Source of the DNA: Bacillota bacterium
GTDB taxonomy: Bacteria; Bacillota; Clostridia; Acetivibrionales; DTU013
Length of the DNA stretch: 64,000 bases
Direction of reading: 5' to 3'
Assembly: GCA_023412665.1 (NCBI GenBank)
Contig: JAEZCA010000059.1
Location: forward strand, 5,970-69,969
Made by a program: the position numbers and the translations under genes. Every line of letters starts with the position of its first letter. Within the stretch, counting starts at the first letter, position 1. The notes under the pieces are model-generated. The model did not search any database. It saw nothing but the letters and a program-made list of their open reading frames with translations, and was not told the DNA's origin. Positions 25,634 to 35,075 of this stretch are shown piece after piece.

Positions 25634-26074
25634 TTAAACAAACAGTATCAGGATCGATATGATCATACCGTAAATAGCGATACCTTCAGCCATACCGACA
25701 AATATCAGCGTCTTTCCAAGTATTGACGAGTCCTCTGCAACCGCTCCTATGGCAGATGATCCGACGGATCCGACTGCAAGTCCTGTACCTATAGTAGCCA
25801 GACCTGTACTTATTGCTGCTGCGAGGTACTTAAAGCCCTCTCCCATCGACATCCCGGCTGCGGTAGCTGCTTGCACTGCTTCACCTGCTGCATATACCGG
25901 ATGACCTGATACCATGAGCACTATCATAGTGATCATCACTGTTCCAAATGCCGAAACAGAAGTAAGTATGGCTTTTTTTACGCTGCCTTTCTTGTTCCTT
26001 CTCATAGCTCTGCGTCCATATATAACGGTGCCTGCTGCTATTCCCACTGCCAATGCTAATAATACCAACTGCAT
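25634..26074 (-). CDS. atpK: A/V-type ATP synthase membrane-ring subunit K
   Basis: 146 residues with four hydrophobic segments (about 1-18, 36-57, 80-105, 120-146). The second hairpin is a normal proteolipid, with the ion-binding Glu in GMAEGIAIYGM. The first hairpin is degenerate and has no matching acidic residue, so there is probably one ion site per four helices. I see no Gln partners of the type found in the Na+-specific E. hirae ring, which leans toward H+, but only weakly. Confidence 0.88.
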   Translation of the reverse strand: MQLVLLALAVGIAAGTVIYGRRAMRRNKKGSVKKAILTSVSAFGTVMITMIVLMVSGHPVYAAGEAVQAATAAGMSMGEGFKYLAAAISTGLATIGTGLAVGSVGSSAIGAVAEDSSILGKTLIFVGMAEGIAIYGMIISILILFV

Positions 26075-26116
26075 AATGATTCTCCCCTTCTCTTTTAATA
26101 TATTTGAAATAATATC

Positions 26117-28102
26117 TTAATTGCCTATTTTTGCGGGTCTGAAAGCTACACCTTCTCCCTGGAAATATTTGCTGAACATTTCATAATACTCGAGACGCAG
26201 CCCCTGTATGAATACAACAAGGCCTTCCAGCGTAAGTATCAGTACGTTGCCCATCACCAGTATGACTATCTTCAGTAAAATATTCGAAGTCATTTCCGAC
26301 ATCACCAGGAAGGCCAGGAACAGTCCGGCGTGGTTCAGCGCGAAGGCTCCGACACGTATGAACGATATTGCGTTGCTAAGCGTTCCCAGTATAGTCTCGA
26401 CTCCTTCAAATATGCTTTCCGTCAGATATGAGCCAACACTGCCGTGAATAAGCGGCTTTTTTCCGCATACCAGGTTTGAGAGCGGTTCTTTGAAAAGCAT
26501 GACGAAAAAGCTTAAAAGCATTGTAATAAGAGGTACAGCAATGGGCACTCCTATGACCCCGGTAACTGCGACACCCGACATTATCAGGCTCATGAAAAAT
26601 ACATATCCGGCAGCCCCGTTTTTCCCAAAAATCCCGTTTTCAATACTTCCCTTTCTCAGTGAATTGACAATGCCGAATATGAAGGATATGGTCAGTACGG
26701 CCACGCCAAACACTACGCCTGCTATAAGTATCATCGGTATGTTCTTCGGATCCAGAGGCTTGCCTATCAGGCTCGGCAGCCATGGCAGCTCAGAGTGCTC
26801 CAGGCCGAAGAAGCTGCCGTAAACAAAACCAAACAGTATGGAACTCCCTCCAAGTCTGGTCAGTAGCTGCCCGGCTACGGGCATTTTTTTCATTTTCAGC
26901 ATCAGTAAACCAGCAAGAAAATATACCAGGCCCTGTCCGATATCTCCAAACATTATACCGAACATCAGGCAGAATGCTATTGCAACAAAGGGTGTTGGAT
27001 CGATCTCATAATAGGATGGCAATCCATAAAGCCTTATAATTGTCTCAAAAGGTTTGAAAAAACGGTTGTTTCTAAACAGAGTAGGGGGCATCACCTGCCT
27101 TTCCATTTCGCACACTTTTTTTTCTTCTATAACGATCTTTCTGGTCTCTTTTTTCAGGAGGTCCTTTACTTTCCCCAGATCCTTCTCCCGGATCCAGGCA
27201 TTGAGCACAAAAGTACTTTCTCCGTAAATCACCTGGTGTTCCAATCCTATAATCTTTCTTTCCAACAGGACAAAGGTATGTATCCTGTTCAGCATGGCCT
27301 CCGCATCGGCCTTTTGGGCTTCGAGCATACTGGCCAGGGTATTGATTTCCTTTTGAAGACTTTCGATTTTTGAATCCAGCTGTTCAATGATTTCATAAAC
27401 TGTCCCGATCAAGTCCCCGGGAATATCAAACCTGACCCAGTTAAGTGATTTAAGCAGTTTCTGCGTTTCATCCCTGTATTTTCTCGGAAATATTATTATA
27501 TAAAGGTCTTCGACCGAATCCTTAATATCTCCGATATTGAGTACCACTGCACTTATATTTTCATAATTGCTTCTGATCCTCGCTTTATTGATGCTGGTCA
27601 ATGCTCCTATTTCATAGTCAAAATAGTTCAGATTGGCGATACTTCTGAAATCTATATCCTTATATTTGATATTTTTCATTTTTTTCTTTAGTAATTCATA
27701 CTGGAGAATAGCAGCCTTTTTGCGATTGATTTCGTCAATATGCTCACCCATAGCTCCTTTTAATCTTTCAATATCTGCCATGGCATCGTTAATGCAGTAC
27801 TGAGAATCCATAATGCTCTTTTTGTCAACCGTGAGAGAAATATCCAGCCCTTTGCTCAAATGTTCCAATGACTTTTCCATACTGCTGCAACGGGCTTCAA
27901 TTTCTCCATAATCCTCTCTGGTATATGCCGATGCCCCTGCCAGATATGTCTCATATTCATGAATTATGAAATTGTTGTCATATGCCTCCGTATTTTCAAG
28001 ATCAAAGTGCAGTCTCTCACTCAGGACAAGCTTTTTCAATGTATCGTGCATGTCCTGGATAGAACCTACTATTTTGAGAAAAAGCATCTTTTCAATAGCC
28101 AT
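26117..28102 (-). CDS. atpI: A/V-type ATP synthase subunit I (a-subunit)
   Basis: 661 residues. The first about 340 residues are soluble and coiled-coil-rich (stator attachment). The rest has about seven or eight membrane spans (FVAIAFCLMFGIMFGDIGQG, LGTLSNAISFIRVGAFALNH and others). The Arg in SFIRVGAFALNHAGL is the conserved residue facing the proteolipid Glu. It forms the ion half-channels. Its start overlaps the stop of subunit C (TAATG), indicating coupling. Confidence 0.93.
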   Translation of the reverse strand: MAIEKMLFLKIVGSIQDMHDTLKKLVLSERLHFDLENTEAYDNNFIIHEYETYLAGASAYTREDYGEIEARCSSMEKSLEHLSKGLDISLTVDKKSIMDSQYCINDAMADIERLKGAMGEHIDEINRKKAAILQYELLKKKMKNIKYKDIDFRSIANLNYFDYEIGALTSINKARIRSNYENISAVVLNIGDIKDSVEDLYIIIFPRKYRDETQKLLKSLNWVRFDIPGDLIGTVYEIIEQLDSKIESLQKEINTLASMLEAQKADAEAMLNRIHTFVLLERKIIGLEHQVIYGESTFVLNAWIREKDLGKVKDLLKKETRKIVIEEKKVCEMERQVMPPTLFRNNRFFKPFETIIRLYGLPSYYEIDPTPFVAIAFCLMFGIMFGDIGQGLVYFLAGLLMLKMKKMPVAGQLLTRLGGSSILFGFVYGSFFGLEHSELPWLPSLIGKPLDPKNIPMILIAGVVFGVAVLTISFIFGIVNSLRKGSIENGIFGKNGAAGYVFFMSLIMSGVAVTGVIGVPIAVPLITMLLSFFVMLFKEPLSNLVCGKKPLIHGSVGSYLTESIFEGVETILGTLSNAISFIRVGAFALNHAGLFLAFLVMSEMTSNILLKIVILVMGNVLILTLEGLVVFIQGLRLEYYEMFSKYFQGEGVAFRPAKIGN

Positions 28103-29154
28103 TAATGCATCACCTCTGTCTTCTTCGCTTTATGTATCAAATACTTCTCCATTTGCTCCCTTGGAAGCTTATACCTTATGCTTTCCGTTACTGTTACCAG
28201 ATTCTTTAATACCTTATCCAGCATATAAAGATACCATAAGACCTTCCCTATGGATGCATCATTCTTTCTGCTGTCCAGATATGTATAAAAGCCGTCGTCG
28301 AGGTTTTTCTTAATATCGGCTTCACTACCGAATATCTTGAATTTCATGTACTTGTTTGACATTTGTGCCAACTCATCCATAGTCTTTGAATATACCAGTT
28401 TTTTCAGAGTGCTCAATTTGAGCCTGTTACCTCCCTGAAGGCAATAAATAAGTATCTCCTCCGGAGATATGTCATAATATGCCTTGGCTCTGTATATCCA
28501 CTGGACATTGAGAAAATCAATTTTGGTACCGATGATCTCCCTTACAGTATGAAAGTCCTTCTTGTCAAGCTTTACAGCCTTTTTCATCAGGGTCTTGTAA
28601 AACAGGAGCTGCAGCTTCATTTCCAAATGAAACTCCCTTTTTACTTCATCATTGTCTGTAACAGTTTTTAGTGATGTGTAATAATGGGTACCCTTAAGGT
28701 TATCTATAAATTGCTCAGGATTTTTTGAACCGGCCAGTTTATCAAACGGCAGCCTTGAGAAATTCACAGAGTGGACAAAATGCTCGCTGACGCCTGTCGC
28801 TTCTTCATTTCTGACTACTTTCCTGCGTATCATTACAAGATCGGTAATTTCGAATTTCATCAGAAATACCTTGAGGAAATCTTTATAGGGACCGGAAAAG
28901 TAATACAGTATCTCCTCTGTCTCATGCACCATGTACCTGGTCAGGAGCAGCTCCAGATCATCCCTGAAAAGTCTGGCATTGCTTCCTGCTTCATTGATAA
29001 ATCCGGCCAGGCCGTATTTGTTTTTAATAAAATCCGTCACCTGATCTACAGAATCACACTCCATCATACTGCGGAGCTTGATTTCGCCAAAAATATTGCT
29101 CTTTTTTGCTGATATCTTGGTATCAACAGCATTGTAAGCCATATAAGGATTCAT
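28102..29154 (-). CDS. atpC: A/V-type ATP synthase subunit C
   Basis: 350 residues, all-helical, matching the d/C subunit that links the rotor stalk to the membrane ring. Features are YMAYNAVDTKISAKKSNIF near the start, IRRKVVRNEEATGVSEHF-type sequence in the middle, and NVQWIYRAKAYYDISPEEI, a family hallmark. Its start overlaps the stop of the upstream small subunit (TAATG) and its stop overlaps the start of subunit I. Confidence 0.9.
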   Translation of the reverse strand: MNPYMAYNAVDTKISAKKSNIFGEIKLRSMMECDSVDQVTDFIKNKYGLAGFINEAGSNARLFRDDLELLLTRYMVHETEEILYYFSGPYKDFLKVFLMKFEITDLVMIRRKVVRNEEATGVSEHFVHSVNFSRLPFDKLAGSKNPEQFIDNLKGTHYYTSLKTVTDNDEVKREFHLEMKLQLLFYKTLMKKAVKLDKKDFHTVREIIGTKIDFLNVQWIYRAKAYYDISPEEILIYCLQGGNRLKLSTLKKLVYSKTMDELAQMSNKYMKFKIFGSEADIKKNLDDGFYTYLDSRKNDASIGKVLWYLYMLDKVLKNLVTVTESIRYKLPREQMEKYLIHKAKKTEVMH

Positions 29155-29471
29155 TATTGCTCCCTCTCTAACAGCCTGTCTACAATTTCTCTGATGATTC
29201 CATCCTCAACTACCTGATAGTTGGTTTTCAATTTATACGTAATTTTTTTGATCATATCTTCCTTTTGCAGGCATTCATCGTTAGTCTTGTTTATAATTTG
29301 TTTATATAGGGCTTTGGATTTTTCTTGTGCATTTGACAATACCTGTTCCCTGTATTTCATCATCTCATTTTCCAGTCTTTTTCTTTCCTTGACCAATATT
29401 GTCCCTATTTTTTGTTCATTATTATAAGCAATAGCATCAATTTTGGAAATGTGTTCAATTATCTCTTTCAA
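29154..29471 (-). CDS. A/V-type ATP synthase peripheral-stalk subunit G/H
   Basis: 105 residues, almost entirely one charged helix (ERKRLENEMMKYREQ, then NAQEKSKALYKQI), as expected for the small coiled-coil partner of subunit E. It is first in the nine-gene operon order G/H-C-I-K-F-E-A-B-D. Assignment rests on size, coiled coil and position; the sequence of this subunit is poorly conserved between species. Confidence 0.8.
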   Translation of the reverse strand: MKEIIEHISKIDAIAYNNEQKIGTILVKERKRLENEMMKYREQVLSNAQEKSKALYKQIINKTNDECLQKEDMIKKITYKLKTNYQVVEDGIIREIVDRLLEREQ

Positions 29472-29586
29472 TACCCAACCCTCCCTGAATTAAAGCAAAA
29501 GACCCCCACACAATGGAAGCCTTCGTTGGCAATTCTACTATTGGTAAAAGAATATTCTGTATATAAAAAATGAAAAATCATTACTA

Positions 29587-29615
29587 ATATTAATACAAAC
29601 AAATCAACAAGTCAA
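29587..29615 (-). promoter_or_regulatory. Promoter of the A/V-ATPase operon
   Basis: TTGACT, 17-nt spacer, TAATAT on the minus strand, giving a leader of about 110 nt. The rest of the gap 29472-29757 is AT-rich with no gene I can support. Confidence 0.6.
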
Positions 29616-29757
29616 CACCTGCATATCACTGATTTTACCTTTATTTAAAGCATGGGGGGCTGCCAGAACCAACCATGCCCCATTTACTGATAGCAGTTAA
29701 GTGACACTCCTTGGCAGGGGGTATTCCTTTATGAATGAGAAATGTCAATGATGGGTG

Positions 29758-30312
29758 TCACAATAATTTCTCCAACAAAATCTTCAAGCCTATGCCTATT
29801 AGTATTATACCGCCCGCCAGCTCTGCCTTTGACTTGTACCTTGTGCCGAAAATATTGCCTATTTTGACCCCTGCGGCTGATAAAACAAAGGTTATTATCC
29901 CGATAAACGAGACAGCCGGCACGATTTCCACCTGAAGGAATGCAAATGTAACTCCGACAGCCAGGGCATCAATGCTGGTAGCTACAGCAAGCACTGCCAG
30001 GCTTTTCAGATTGAATGTATTACCGACATTCTCACAATGCTCGTTCCTGGATTCCCTTATCATATTGATTCCGATGAACAAAAGCAATCCAAACGCTATC
30101 CAGTGACCTATAGTATCTATGTAATCCTTGAACTGGGTACCCAGCAAATATCCTGCAAGGGGCATCAATGCCTGGAACCCTCCAAAAAACAAACCGACTA
30201 CAGCCATATGCCGTATTCTCAAATCCTTTGTAGACAATCCCTTGCATATTGCCACAGCAAATGCATCCATCGACAGTCCCAATGCTATAAGTAAAAGTTC
30301 AATTATATCCAT
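29758..30312 (-). CDS. mntP: Manganese efflux pump MntP
   Basis: 184 residues with six membrane spans. The family pattern is clear: LLIALGLSMDAFAVAICKG with the membrane Asp, GFQALMPLAGYLLG, and a second half-repeat VATSIDALAVGVTFAFL. It exports Mn2+ from the cytosol. I looked for a yybP-ykoY manganese riboswitch in the leader and did not find one. The ATG follows GGGGGAATATCACTG. Confidence 0.92.
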   Translation of the reverse strand: MDIIELLLIALGLSMDAFAVAICKGLSTKDLRIRHMAVVGLFFGGFQALMPLAGYLLGTQFKDYIDTIGHWIAFGLLLFIGINMIRESRNEHCENVGNTFNLKSLAVLAVATSIDALAVGVTFAFLQVEIVPAVSFIGIITFVLSAAGVKIGNIFGTRYKSKAELAGGIILIGIGLKILLEKLL

Positions 30313-30384
30313 CAGTGATATTCCCCCGGGCTGCTGACATTTTCCGCTGATTGGCTTTGTACGGCGGGTGCTGCAGCGAAATCA

Positions 30385-30413
30385 ATAATAACATATATCT
30401 GATCAATCTTCAA
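30385..30413 (-). promoter_or_regulatory. Probable promoter of mntP
   Basis: TTGAAG, 17-nt spacer, TATTAT, about 72 bp ahead of the ATG. Confidence 0.5.
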
Positions 30414-30427
30414 TATTCCAGATATAC

Positions 30428-30458
30428 AAAATGATTGCAGGCTAACGCCTGCAATCAT
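30428..30458 (-). terminator. Intrinsic terminator after the spore lipoprotein gene
   Basis: Stem GATTGCAGGC/GCCTGCAATC with a 4-nt loop, followed on the minus strand by ATTTTGT. Confidence 0.8.
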
Positions 30459-30487
30459 CCCAGTCATCAATACAGCCCTTTTCACAA

Positions 30488-31273
30488 CTACCTGCCCGTA
30501 TTGCCCAAGCTGTTTATCATATTACTGAATTCCTGCATGAAATTGTTTGTCATTCCATTGTTATTGCCCGTAGTTCCGAGTCTGCCCATACGTGTCAGCA
30601 TGTCAGGTGAATCGGTCACTCTGACGTTTTTTATCGTATTGTCCATCTGCTTGACCCTTCTCTCAATGCTGGTCCTCAGTCCTGACATATTCCTTGTGTT
30701 GGTTCCCTTTGTTTTCAGACCGACAAGCGCCGTATCCCCGGACACAATTACTGAACAGTCGTTTATTCCATTGACATTTTCTAGCTGCCTTTCGATCATG
30801 GAAGCTCTTGCTCTGTCATTGCCGTTCATTGTATTTGTTGTGTTGTTGCCGGTCAGCATGCCGGTATTCCCATTGTTACCATTATTGACCAGCCCTGTGC
30901 CGGTATTCCCCATACGTCCGAATCTGTTGTTGTACTCGATCGTATTGACGCCATTATACCCAAGGAAATTTGAAGGATCATTGCCGGTATTGCCATATCC
31001 CCCGGTCAGATTCCTTCCGGTATTGCCGGTATTGCCGGTATTGCCATATCCCCCGGTCAGATTCCTGCCGGTATTGTTGGTATTGCCATACCTGCCTCCT
31101 ACAAGGCTGTTCCTGTTGTAGCCCTGGTTTTGAGCGCCGTTGTTCAGGCCGTTATTGGTGCGATTGGGGTCCATCGCCCTCTGATCTCCTGCCTGGGCAC
31201 ATCCTGTAAGGACAGCCGCTATAATGCAGACGCCCAAAATAGTACATAAAGCTGTTTTGAATGACTTTCTCAT
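30488..31273 (-). CDS. YhcN/YlaJ-family sporulation lipoprotein
   Basis: 261 residues. An N-terminal lipobox (AAVLTGCAQ, Cys about residue 25) marks a lipoprotein. A low-complexity Asn/Gly/Thr-rich region (about 35-160) is followed by the YhcN/YlaJ domain (about 150-260) with IERQLENVNGINDCSVIVSG, DTALVGLKTK and the NTIKNVRVTDSPD stretch. Proteins of this family are in the inner spore membrane of Bacillus and influence germination or outgrowth. The long Asn/Gly region is unusual, built from internal DNA repeats, and likely variable between strains. Confidence 0.85.
   Translation of the reverse strand: MRKSFKTALCTILGVCIIAAVLTGCAQAGDQRAMDPNRTNNGLNNGAQNQGYNRNSLVGGRYGNTNNTGRNLTGGYGNTGNTGNTGRNLTGGYGNTGNDPSNFLGYNGVNTIEYNNRFGRMGNTGTGLVNNGNNGNTGMLTGNNTTNTMNGNDRARASMIERQLENVNGINDCSVIVSGDTALVGLKTKGTNTRNMSGLRTSIERRVKQMDNTIKNVRVTDSPDMLTRMGRLGTTGNNNGMTNNFMQEFSNMINSLGNTGR
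30981..31074. repeat. Direct repeat inside the spore lipoprotein gene
   Basis: A unit of about 42 bp (TTGCCGGTATTGCCATATCC and onward through CCCCCGGTCAGATTCC) occurs twice, separated by extra TTGCCGGTA units. It encodes repeated GNTGNTGRNLTGGY segments. The repeat is in frame and could expand or contract by slippage. Confidence 0.75.
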
Positions 31274-31377
31274 TTTTCAACACCTCCCGTACTATTCTGT
31301 GTACATAATCTTTAATTATTTACGTTAAATATTTATAGAGTTGCAAAATCATTTTTAAAATAGCAATAATTAATTAA

Positions 31378-31412
31378 AAAAGCCGGCATGGATCAAATCC
31401 ATACCAGCCCTG
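31378..31412 (-). terminator. Intrinsic terminator after speA
   Basis: Stem GCTGGTATGGAT/ATCCATGCCGGC (one G-T pair) with a short loop, followed by TTTTTT on the minus strand. Confidence 0.85.
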
Positions 31413-31425
31413 TTATTTTTATCAG

Positions 31426-33345
31426 TTACCGTTCATAATATGTGTATCCGCGCAGGCCGTTGTCATAAGCTTTCATTATCTCCGGCCGTTCGCTTGCGCT
31501 GATCCTTCCTTCATGAATAGCCTCTTCGGCTTTTTCCCTGAAGCTGACCAGCATATCCTTTGGATCAAATTCCACATAAGAGAGCACATCTGCCACACTG
31601 TCCCCATGTATTTCCTTTACCAGATCATAATGTCCGTCAGGACTGATCCTTACACTGACTACATTAGTATCTCCAAAAAGATTGTGCAGATCGCCAAGCG
31701 TTTCCTGGTAAGCTCCAACAAGGAAAACACCAAGATAGTAGTCGTCACCATTATGCATTTCATGCAGCGGAAGCGTCGTCCTTACATCATGCAGATCGAT
31801 GAAGCGGTCGATTTTTCCGTCGCAGTCACAGGTAATGTCTGCTATCACAGCGTTTCTTTTCGGCAGCTCCAGAAGCCTGTGAACAGGCATTATCGGAAAC
31901 AGCTGATCGATAGCCCAGCTGTCGGGCAGCGACTGGAACAGTGAAAAGTTGCAATAATATATATCGGCTATAGCACTCTCAATGTCTTCCAGTTCAGGCG
32001 GTGCATGCTTGAGCTTCTCCTTTTCCCTTGCGATCTGGCTGATGGTATTCCAGAATATCTTCTCGGACAGAGAGCGTTCACGAAGGCTTATCTTTCCATG
32101 CTTGAACATATCTCTGATCTCGTCTCTGTAATACAGCGCGTCATTATAACACTCCTGTATATTTTTCAAGTGAAGGTTCCTGCTTACATCAAAAAGGTTT
32201 TTTATCTGCTCAGATACATTCTCATCTATTTTGTCAGGAACGTCATATTCCTCAAACCTCTCAACATCAAGTACGTTGAACAGAAGCACCGAATAGTATG
32301 CAACAGTCGTACGCCCCGACTCCGTGATGATCACAGGATGCTCCACATGGCTCGAATCCAGCGTCGTCATCACAGCTTCAACTACGTCAGTGCAATACTC
32401 CTCAACAGTATAGTTCCTGCTGTTGGTGTAATTGGTGTTCGAACCGTCATAGTCTACCGCCAGACCGCCGCCAAGATCCAGATAGCCCATGGGTGCGCCT
32501 TCCTTCACCAGCTCGGCATATACTCTTGCGGCTTCGATGACTGCGGAACGGATATCTCTGATGTTTGGTATCTGGGAGCCGAGATGGTAATGCATCAGCT
32601 TCAGTGAACTCAGCATGTCCTTTTCCCGGAGGTAGTCCACCATGGTAATCAGCTGAGAAACGTTCAGCCCGAATATGCTGCGGTCTCCTCCCGATTCTGT
32701 CCAATGCCCGCCTGCCTTTGCAGAAAGCTTGATGCGGATGCCGATATTCGGCTGTACGCCAAGGGCCTGAGACCTCTCCAGTATTATATTCACCTCGTCC
32801 GGTATCTCTATTACAAAGAAGCATTTGAAACCCATTTTGACCGCATAGAGTCCAAGATCGATAAATTCCTCATCCTTATATCCATTGCAGATCAGGCAGG
32901 CCTCCTTGTCCTTCATAACAGAAAGCGCGGCAATCAATTCCGCCTTGCTGCCAACCTCCAGCCCATGGTGATAGCGCTGGCCGAACCTTGTCACTTCCTC
33001 AACGACCTGCTGCTGCTGATTTACTTTTATAGGATATACGCCCCTGTATTCACCCCTGTAGTTAAGATCCTTCATTGCCTTCCTGAACGAGTTGTTCAGG
33101 TAGGATATCTGTGAGTCAAGCAAATTTTCAAATCGCAAAAGCACAGGCATATCAAGACCGCGTTCACGCACACCCGATATTATATCCATCAGGCTTATTG
33201 CCGCAGACTTGTCATTGTATGGATTCACGAGCACCTCGCCCTTGTCGGAAATCGAAAAATAGCCTGCGCCCCAGTTCTTGATACTATATAGCTCCTCGGA
33301 CTTCTCTCTGGTCCATCTACCCAGCAGTTCCGTTCTTCTGTTCAT
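31426..33345 (-). CDS. speA: Biosynthetic arginine decarboxylase
   Basis: 639 residues, matching the large PLP-dependent (alanine-racemase fold) SpeA. Visible are VYPIKVNQQQQVVEEV with the PLP Lys, GLEVGSKAELIAAL, YLDLGGGLAVDYDGS, ITESGRTTVAY and the C-terminal DITCDCDGKIDRFID. It converts arginine to agmatine and CO2, the entry to putrescine. Clostridia more often carry the unrelated AAT-fold decarboxylase, so this long form is of note. It stands alone with terminators on both sides. It probably feeds the carboxynorspermidine pathway at 4.2-6.6 kb. Confidence 0.93.
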   Translation of the reverse strand: MNRRTELLGRWTREKSEELYSIKNWGAGYFSISDKGEVLVNPYNDKSAAISLMDIISGVRERGLDMPVLLRFENLLDSQISYLNNSFRKAMKDLNYRGEYRGVYPIKVNQQQQVVEEVTRFGQRYHHGLEVGSKAELIAALSVMKDKEACLICNGYKDEEFIDLGLYAVKMGFKCFFVIEIPDEVNIILERSQALGVQPNIGIRIKLSAKAGGHWTESGGDRSIFGLNVSQLITMVDYLREKDMLSSLKLMHYHLGSQIPNIRDIRSAVIEAARVYAELVKEGAPMGYLDLGGGLAVDYDGSNTNYTNSRNYTVEEYCTDVVEAVMTTLDSSHVEHPVIITESGRTTVAYYSVLLFNVLDVERFEEYDVPDKIDENVSEQIKNLFDVSRNLHLKNIQECYNDALYYRDEIRDMFKHGKISLRERSLSEKIFWNTISQIAREKEKLKHAPPELEDIESAIADIYYCNFSLFQSLPDSWAIDQLFPIMPVHRLLELPKRNAVIADITCDCDGKIDRFIDLHDVRTTLPLHEMHNGDDYYLGVFLVGAYQETLGDLHNLFGDTNVVSVRISPDGHYDLVKEIHGDSVADVLSYVEFDPKDMLVSFREKAEEAIHEGRISASERPEIMKAYDNGLRGYTYYER

Positions 33346-33420
33346 CGTTCTGCCCTTCTCTTTCTAATCCAAACCTTTTAGTGAGGCGGCATATAACAGC
33401 TCTTTGTTACTGGCACCCCG

Positions 33421-33460
33421 TATAATAAAATCGGGTGGAGGTTGGAGCTCCTGCCCGATC
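33421..33460 (-). terminator. Probable terminator after the metal-binding protein gene
   Basis: ATCGGG/CCCGAT stem enclosing an inner GGAG/CTCC pairing, then TTTTATTATA on the minus strand. It separates the metal gene from speA. Confidence 0.6.
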
Positions 33461-33550
33461 TCTTTTGACACTTTCTTCTCAATTTAACTGAATACAGCAA
33501 ACAATAACATAACATACAATAATCACTGCTGTCAATAAATTGATTTGCTA

Positions 33551-33769
33551 TCAGTTCCTGTCCTCTTTGATTGAGACGACCTCATAACCTGCATCTATTA
33601 CCGCATTGCCCAGTTCATGATCATCCACCTCTTTACTGAGGCTGACTATGGCAATATTGTTTTTGACATCTACCTTTGCTTCAACACCGTCAATTGCATC
33701 CAGAGCCTTTTTTACGCCTTCACCGCAGTGATTGCAGGTCATCCCCTTTATCTCGATCACCTTTTGCAT
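33551..33769 (-). CDS. Heavy-metal-associated (CopZ-like) protein
   Basis: 72 residues from the ATG at 33769 (AGGAGG 7 nt upstream); the open frame extends 26 codons further but into the preceding gene's end. The single HMA domain has the metal-binding GMTCNHCGEGVKKAL and the usual ferredoxin-like length. It should carry Cu+ or another soft metal to a partner. No copper ATPase lies next to it; the upstream neighbour is a CDF transporter. The partner is therefore unknown. Confidence 0.85.
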   Translation of the reverse strand: MQKVIEIKGMTCNHCGEGVKKALDAIDGVEAKVDVKNNIAIVSLSKEVDDHELGNAVIDAGYEVVSIKEDRN

Positions 33770-33833
33770 TATCTGCCTCCTTTGTTTTGCTGTCACAACT
33801 GCTGCAGATAATAGTTTATCTATCTGTACGTAT

Positions 33834-35018
33834 TTATTCTGCTGCAAAATCTGGAATGTAGTTGTGATCTACTGTTATCACCGTACGGTAATTGCTGTCA
33901 ATCTCCTGTGTTTTTTTTGAAATGATCTCTATCAGTTCATCATCATCGTACTTGAAATCAAATGGAACAACTACGTCAAATATGAGATTGGAATGTGTCA
34001 CCCCGTTAACTACTCGGAAATCGTGGATATTGATCTGCGGTGAAACCTGCCTGACCAGTATGTGAACAGCCTGCTTGAGTTCATTTATCCTTTCATTGTC
34101 TGTGATAACGGGATCAAGATGTATTACGAGATGTATTCCCATATCCTTGAGGAAATCGCGTTCAATATTATCGATAATATCATGGCTAATCATTATATCT
34201 TGATCTGCGGGCACTTCACAGTGTACTGATGCAAAATATCTGGAAAAGCCATAGTTGTGGACGGTAAGATCGTGCAGGCCTGAAATCCCCTCATAGCTCA
34301 GTATTTTTTTATAAATGCTGTCGACCATTTCATTCGAAGGCGCGGTACCGAGCAGGGGGCTCACTGTATCAAATATCAGCTTTATACCGGATACTATTAT
34401 GAACAGTGCTACCGCAGTCCCCATATATCCGTCAAGGTCAAAGCCTGTGAGCCTTGAAACGATTGCCGCAGCAAGGACGGATGAGGTTGCCAGGATATCA
34501 TTGCGGCTGTCGGCAGAAGCTGCAATGATGGCATCCGATCCGATCATCCTGCCGAGCTTCCTGTAAAACATGCTTTGCCATAGCTTCAGCAATATGGAAA
34601 CAATAAGTACAGCCACGGCGATCCAAGAGAATTGACTCGCCTGCGGTTTGAATATCTTTGCGACCGAGTCCTGTATAAGCTGCAGACCAAGGAACATGAC
34701 TATTATCGATACGATGAGCCCTGATACATATTCCATTCTGGCATGGCCGTATGGATGCTTGGCATCTGCGGGCTTGCCCGATATTTTAAAGCCGATGAGC
34801 GTCACGATCGATGAACCCGAATCCGACAGGTTGTTTACAGCGTCCGCTGTTATTGAAATACTGTTAAATAGCGTTCCAACGATTATTTTTATTATGAACA
34901 GCAGCAAATTGGTAACTATGCCGGCTGCACCGGACAGCTTTCCGTATGCCTCTCTTACACGGGCACTGGTAGTATTTCCGTAATCCTTCACAAAAAGTTT
35001 CAGCAGCAGCTCCGTCAA
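33834..35018 (-). CDS. Cation diffusion facilitator family transporter
   Basis: 394 residues. Six membrane spans in the first about 210 residues carry the metal-site pattern SITADAVNNLSDSGSS (DxxxD) and HPYGHARMEYVSG, with a second pair in SADSRNDILATSS (DxxxD). The C-terminal cytosolic part (about 215-394) has the ferredoxin-like domain (DLTVHNYG, VHCEVPADQ, HLVIHLDPV). It exports divalent cations such as Zn2+, Mn2+ or Fe2+ by proton exchange. The start is TTG after GGGGGTGAT. The C-terminal tail is longer than in short CDF proteins. Confidence 0.9.
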   Translation of the reverse strand: MTELLLKLFVKDYGNTTSARVREAYGKLSGAAGIVTNLLLFIIKIIVGTLFNSISITADAVNNLSDSGSSIVTLIGFKISGKPADAKHPYGHARMEYVSGLIVSIIVMFLGLQLIQDSVAKIFKPQASQFSWIAVAVLIVSILLKLWQSMFYRKLGRMIGSDAIIAASADSRNDILATSSVLAAAIVSRLTGFDLDGYMGTAVALFIIVSGIKLIFDTVSPLLGTAPSNEMVDSIYKKILSYEGISGLHDLTVHNYGFSRYFASVHCEVPADQDIMISHDIIDNIERDFLKDMGIHLVIHLDPVITDNERINELKQAVHILVRQVSPQINIHDFRVVNGVTHSNLIFDVVVPFDFKYDDDELIEIISKKTQEIDSNYRTVITVDHNYIPDFAAE

Positions 35019-35075
35019 AATTACATCACCCCCGATTTTGCATTAATCCAGTATGACACCGGCTTCCCCCTGCGT

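Noticed and set aside
29698..30430. Manganese (yybP-ykoY) riboswitch before mntP
   Set aside because: The leader lacks the paired conserved loops; only a promoter-like sequence is present.
30435..31121. Long open frame on the plus strand opposite the spore lipoprotein gene
   Set aside because: It is the mirror of the repeat-rich antisense strand, Pro/Leu/Val-only, and without a start site; the minus-strand gene has a lipobox and family domain.
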